From Verrucomicrobiota bacterium JB024 (GTDB lineage: Bacteria > Verrucomicrobiota > Verrucomicrobiia > Opitutales > Cerasicoccaceae), in the NCBI GenBank assembly GCA_030673825.1, contig JAUTCS010000159.1, positions 62,001 through 126,000 of the forward strand: a stretch of DNA of 64,000 bases. The letters are read 5' to 3'. The notes beneath the pieces are model-generated. The model was not told where the DNA came from and made no database searches. It saw nothing but the letters and a program-made list of their open reading frames with translations. The position numbers and the translations under genes are program-made. Of the stretch, positions 61,389 to 64,000 are shown one piece after another (the stretch's first letter is position 1; every line of letters starts with the position of its first letter).

Positions 61389-62222
61389 TTACTGGAGCGC
61401 GGGGCTGCCGGGGTGCTGGTTCTTGGGAGCGCTGACCGCGTCCTGGTCAGAGTGGCTGCCGACCTGGGACTGCTCGATTTTGGTGCGGATTTCGGCCCGG
61501 TCGAGGTTCAGGTTCGCCTCGAAGTAGTTGGCCTCGTGCGGGAGCATGACCTCGAAGTTCATCATCTCCATGACGGAGACGTTGATCTGGCCGATCTCGA
61601 AGCTGAGCACATGGCCGCCGCGGGTTTTATCCTTCGATAAAAAGTGCATGTGCCAGCCGCCGATGTTGATGCCGTTGACAAACTGCGGGCACCAGAAGCC
61701 GATCATCGTGCCCTCGATCTGCTGAAAAGTGAAGACGGACTGGGTGTCGATCACGTCGCTGATGGCCGCGTCGGCAGAGCTCTGCTTTCGCGGGGCGCGG
61801 GCGATCACCTCCGTGAAGGTGCCCTCCAGCTCGACGGCGTAAAAGACGTTAGGGTTCGGGAACATCCGCTGCTCAATCATCTTGTACACGGCTTCGTCGT
61901 CGGCGGGGCCGGCAAGGGTGGCCGTGTGGCCCGGAGAGAAGGTGCAGAAGGTGGCGAAGGGAATGAGCATGTCATCCGTCGCGGGGACAGGGTTGCCCAC
62001 GGCGCGGATCTGCGTTACCTCGCCGTCGAGCATGAACAGCTCCCCGTCGATGCCGTTAAAGGTGCCAATGCCGAAGTCGCCCTGTTTCTTCAGGTCGCCC
62101 ACGGTGAGGTCGCCGTTGTATACCCCTGCCAGAAAGGCGTCGATGGTCGAGTACTGGACCATCTTGGGCTGGTCGAAGGGCGAGACGTTCAGCAGCAGCG
62201 CCAGAGCAAGAAGCGTTTTCAT
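61389..62222 (-). CDS. budA: Acetolactate decarboxylase, probably exported
   Basis: A 277-residue alpha-acetolactate decarboxylase, forming acetoin from acetolactate. Family segments: Y-S-T-I-D-A-F-L-A-G-V-Y-N-G, G-D-F-G-I-G-T-F-N-G-I-D-G-E, and the zinc-ligand region G-G-W-H-M-H-F-L-S-K-D with G-G-H-V-L-S. A short hydrophobic start (M-K-T-L-L-A-L-A-L-L-L-N-V) looks like a signal peptide, as in secreted Bacillus enzymes. The ATG at 62222 is chosen for that reason; 12 upstream codons are open. No acetolactate synthase is nearby. The C-terminal 35 residues are a polar extension. Confidence 0.9.
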   Translation of the reverse strand: MKTLLALALLLNVSPFDQPKMVQYSTIDAFLAGVYNGDLTVGDLKKQGDFGIGTFNGIDGELFMLDGEVTQIRAVGNPVPATDDMLIPFATFCTFSPGHTATLAGPADDEAVYKMIEQRMFPNPNVFYAVELEGTFTEVIARAPRKQSSADAAISDVIDTQSVFTFQQIEGTMIGFWCPQFVNGINIGGWHMHFLSKDKTRGGHVLSFEIGQINVSVMEMMNFEVMLPHEANYFEANLNLDRAEIRTKIEQSQVGSHSDQDAVSAPKNQHPGSPALQ

Positions 62223-62316
62223 GGGACGCACTTTTATAGGGAAATCCCGGTTGCGCAAACCGGAAGTGGCGTGGGGGCGGGCAGGGGGATGCGTCGGGAG
62301 TTACGGTTTTTTAGCT

Positions 62317-62510
62317 CTCACCAAGGCACAAAGGATCATAAAGAGCGGGAACGCTGATCATGCCTCTTTCTTCTCTTATCTCTGTGTCCTCCGTGCGCTC
62401 CGTGTGAAACTTTTCTTCTCACATAGAGGACACGGAGGGCACAGGGGTGGATAGAAAGACAGCAAGAAGCACGAACCTAAGCACTTTGTGATCCTTTGTG
62501 CCTTTGTGAA
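62317..62510. repeat. CACAGAG-family palindromic element C (about 194 bp)
   Basis: Outer arms AAGGCACAAAGGATCATAAAG (62323-62343) and CTTTGTGATCCTTTGTGCCTT (62484-62504) are 21-bp inverted repeats with one mismatch. An inner pair runs CTCTGTGTCCTCCGTGCGCTC (from about 62380) and CACATAGAGGACACGGAGGG (from about 62420). It occupies most of the 343-nt gap between mutS and the acetolactate decarboxylase gene; no frame is present. Confidence 0.8.
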
Positions 62511-62565
62511 AGAAAATCATCTCCCCGGTGGCTGACGATCAGTGTCCGCCGACTCGGCGTGCGGC

Positions 62566-64000
62566 CTAAAACAAATCGAGCTGACCGCCGCCGTCGATGT
62601 CGCTGTCGGCGAGAGGGGCGGGCTTGCGGCGAGGCTTGGGCTCGGGGCGCTGGGCGTCGGGCTCGCGCAGAGTCTGTTGGAGGACGTTGCCCTCGTTTTC
62701 GAGCTCATTGAGGATGGTGCGGGCGCGGTCGATGACCTTGCCCGGCAGCCCGGCCAGGCGGGCGACCTGAATGCCGTAGCTGCGGTCCGCCGCGCCCTCG
62801 ACCACGGTGTGCAGGAAGCGGATTTCGTCGGCCCACTCCTTGACGGAGACGGAGTAGTTGCGCAGGCGCGGGAGGGTGCGCTCCAGTTGGGTGATCTCGT
62901 GGTAGTGGGTGGCGAAAAGCGTGCGCGGGCCCTCGGCGGTCTCGCCGTGGAGGAACTCGATCACGCTCCAGGCGATGCTGAGGCCGTCGTAGGTGCTGGT
63001 GCCCCGGCCAATCTCGTCGAGGATGATGAGGCTGCGGGCGGTGGCGTTGTTGAGGATGTTGGCGGTCTCGTTCATCTCGACCATGAAGGTCGAGTTGCCG
63101 CGGGCGAGCTCGTCGCTGGCCCCGACGCGGGAAAAGATACGGTCCACCAGCCCGAGCCTGCATGCGGTGGCGGGCACCCAGGAGCCGACCTGCGCCATGA
63201 GCGCGATGAGCGCGACCTGGCGGATGTAGGTGGACTTACCGGCCATGTTCGGGCCGGTGATGAGGGCGAGCTGTTCCTCGGAGGCGGAGAGGCGGGTGTC
63301 GTTGGGGACGAAGCTCTGCGTCGTGGCGAAGCCGCGCAGGTCGGCCTTGAGCATCTGCTCGACCACGGGATGGCGGCCCTGCTTGATGTCGAGGAGGTCG
63401 CCGTCGTCGAGCTCGGGGCGGCAGTAGTCCCACTCGCGGGCGAGCTGGGCCCAGCCGACGAACAGGTCGATCTCGGCCAGGGCGAGCGCGGTGGAGGAAA
63501 GCGGGTCGGACTCGGCGAGGATGCGCTCGACCACTTCCTTGAATAGTTCCTCCTCGCGGGCGAGGGCCTTCTCCTCGGCGTGGACGATTTCCTTCTCCTT
63601 CTGGCGCAGCTCCTCGGTCACGAAGCGCTCGGCGTTGACCATGGTCTGGCGGCGGATGTAGTGCTCGGGGACGTTGGCGAGGTTGGACTTGGTCACCTCG
63701 ATGAAGTAGCCGAACGCGCCGTTGTACTTGACCTTGAGGTTCTTGATGCCGGTCTTTTCCTGCTCGTCGCGTTCGAGGTCGCTGATCCAGGTCTTGTTGT
63801 CGGTGGTGAGGCCGCGCAGGCGGTCCAGCTCGGGGTCGAAGCCCTTGCGGATGACACCGCCGTCGGTCAGGTTGCCGGGGAGCTCGTCGTTGAGCGCGGC
63901 GGAGAGGAAATTACGCAGTTCCTCGAAATCGCCGACCGACTCGCGCAGGGACGCGGCGGGGGAGTCCTCCAGCTTAGCTAAAAACTCGCGGATGGCGGGG
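62566..64000 (-). CDS. mutS: DNA mismatch repair protein MutS, partial
   Basis: About 478 C-terminal codons of MutS; the 5' part lies beyond the window edge at 64000. The lever/clamp region (F-G-Y-F-I-E-V-T-K-S-N), Walker A I-T-G-P-N-M-A-G-K-S-T, Walker B I-I-L-D-E-I-G-R-G-T-S-T-Y-D and A-T-H-Y-H-E are present. The C-terminus ends D-G-G-G-Q-L-D-L-F, a beta-clamp-binding-like Q-L-D-L-F tail. The ATPase moves MutS along DNA after mismatch recognition and recruits MutL. Confidence 0.96.
   Translation of the reverse strand, partial: PAIREFLAKLEDSPAASLRESVGDFEELRNFLSAALNDELPGNLTDGGVIRKGFDPELDRLRGLTTDNKTWISDLERDEQEKTGIKNLKVKYNGAFGYFIEVTKSNLANVPEHYIRRQTMVNAERFVTEELRQKEKEIVHAEEKALAREEELFKEVVERILAESDPLSSTALALAEIDLFVGWAQLAREWDYCRPELDDGDLLDIKQGRHPVVEQMLKADLRGFATTQSFVPNDTRLSASEEQLALITGPNMAGKSTYIRQVALIALMAQVGSWVPATACRLGLVDRIFSRVGASDELARGNSTFMVEMNETANILNNATARSLIILDEIGRGTSTYDGLSIAWSVIEFLHGETAEGPRTLFATHYHEITQLERTLPRLRNYSVSVKEWADEIRFLHTVVEGAADRSYGIQVARLAGLPGKVIDRARTILNELENEGNVLQQTLREPDAQRPEPKPRRKPAPLADSDIDGGGQLDLF

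Overview
The window is GC-rich DNA that most resembles a member of the Verrucomicrobiota, class Opitutae (Puniceicoccales-like). This is an inference from several traits seen together: PEP-CTERM proteins, a lone pseudopilin with an H-X9-DG tail beside a LacI regulator, a ThuA plus Gfo/Idh/MocA pair, DNRLRE-domain surface proteins, and a MoxR/DUF58/BatA cluster with an embedded ABC-2 exporter. No 16S or other marker is present, so the lineage stays provisional. No rRNA, tRNA or CRISPR array was recognised.

Layout. 1-9.3 kb: a seven-gene minus-strand operon (Gln-rich membrane protein, MoxR ATPase, membrane protein, ABC ATPase, ABC permease, DUF58, BatA-like vWA protein), mostly joined by 4-nt overlaps. 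9.5-13.6 kb: polyamine importer potABCD. 13.6-16.9 kb: LacI regulator divergent from a pseudopilin and a PEP-CTERM protein, followed by a deletion scar that joins the C-terminal stumps of an AraC gene and an SDR gene. 17-18.9 kb: thyA-folA-yjbQ. 19-23 kb: exported and membrane hypotheticals, a DUF1015 gene, ybaB and recR; recR is flanked by two opposed copies of a multi-hairpin repeat. 23.3-25.1 kb: a hypothetical gene split by an IS630-family element. 25.2-30.3 kb: mdh, DAHP synthase, ygfZ, HU and galK. 30.4-35.6 kb: a hybrid histidine kinase and malonyl-CoA decarboxylase. 35.8-39.3 kb: a sucrose/mannosylfructose-phosphate synthase-like glycosyltransferase followed by a phosphatase-glycosidase fusion. 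39.4-46.4 kb: a 2083-residue multidomain surface protein and a PEP-CTERM protein. 46.4-49.4 kb: an AraC regulator, a ThuA protein and an oxidoreductase. 49.7-50.9 kb: a PAS-SpoIIE phosphatase. 51.2-61.2 kb: a heme cluster on the minus strand (hemF, hemE, hemN, hemG/Y, a serine hydrolase, hemH, ccsA-like, hemA). 61.4-62.2 kb: an exported acetolactate decarboxylase. 62.6-64 kb: the 3' part of mutS, cut by the window edge.

How genes work together. The heme cluster covers the first committed step (HemA) and all steps from uroporphyrinogen III to heme, plus a cytochrome c assembly membrane protein. It encodes both the oxygen-dependent (HemF) and oxygen-independent (HemN) coproporphyrinogen oxidases, but hemN carries one in-frame TAG at a conserved Gln. 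The glycosyltransferase and fusion protein look like a route that makes, dephosphorylates and possibly breaks down a compatible-solute disaccharide. thyA and folA form the usual dTMP/tetrahydrofolate couple.

The most notable signals are the hemN amber codon, the phosphatase-glycosidase fusion, the covarying hairpin repeats around recR, the dispersed palindromic repeats built from CACAGAG words (one with perfect 31-bp inverted ends), and two readable mutation histories: the IS630 insertion and the AraC/SDR deletion.
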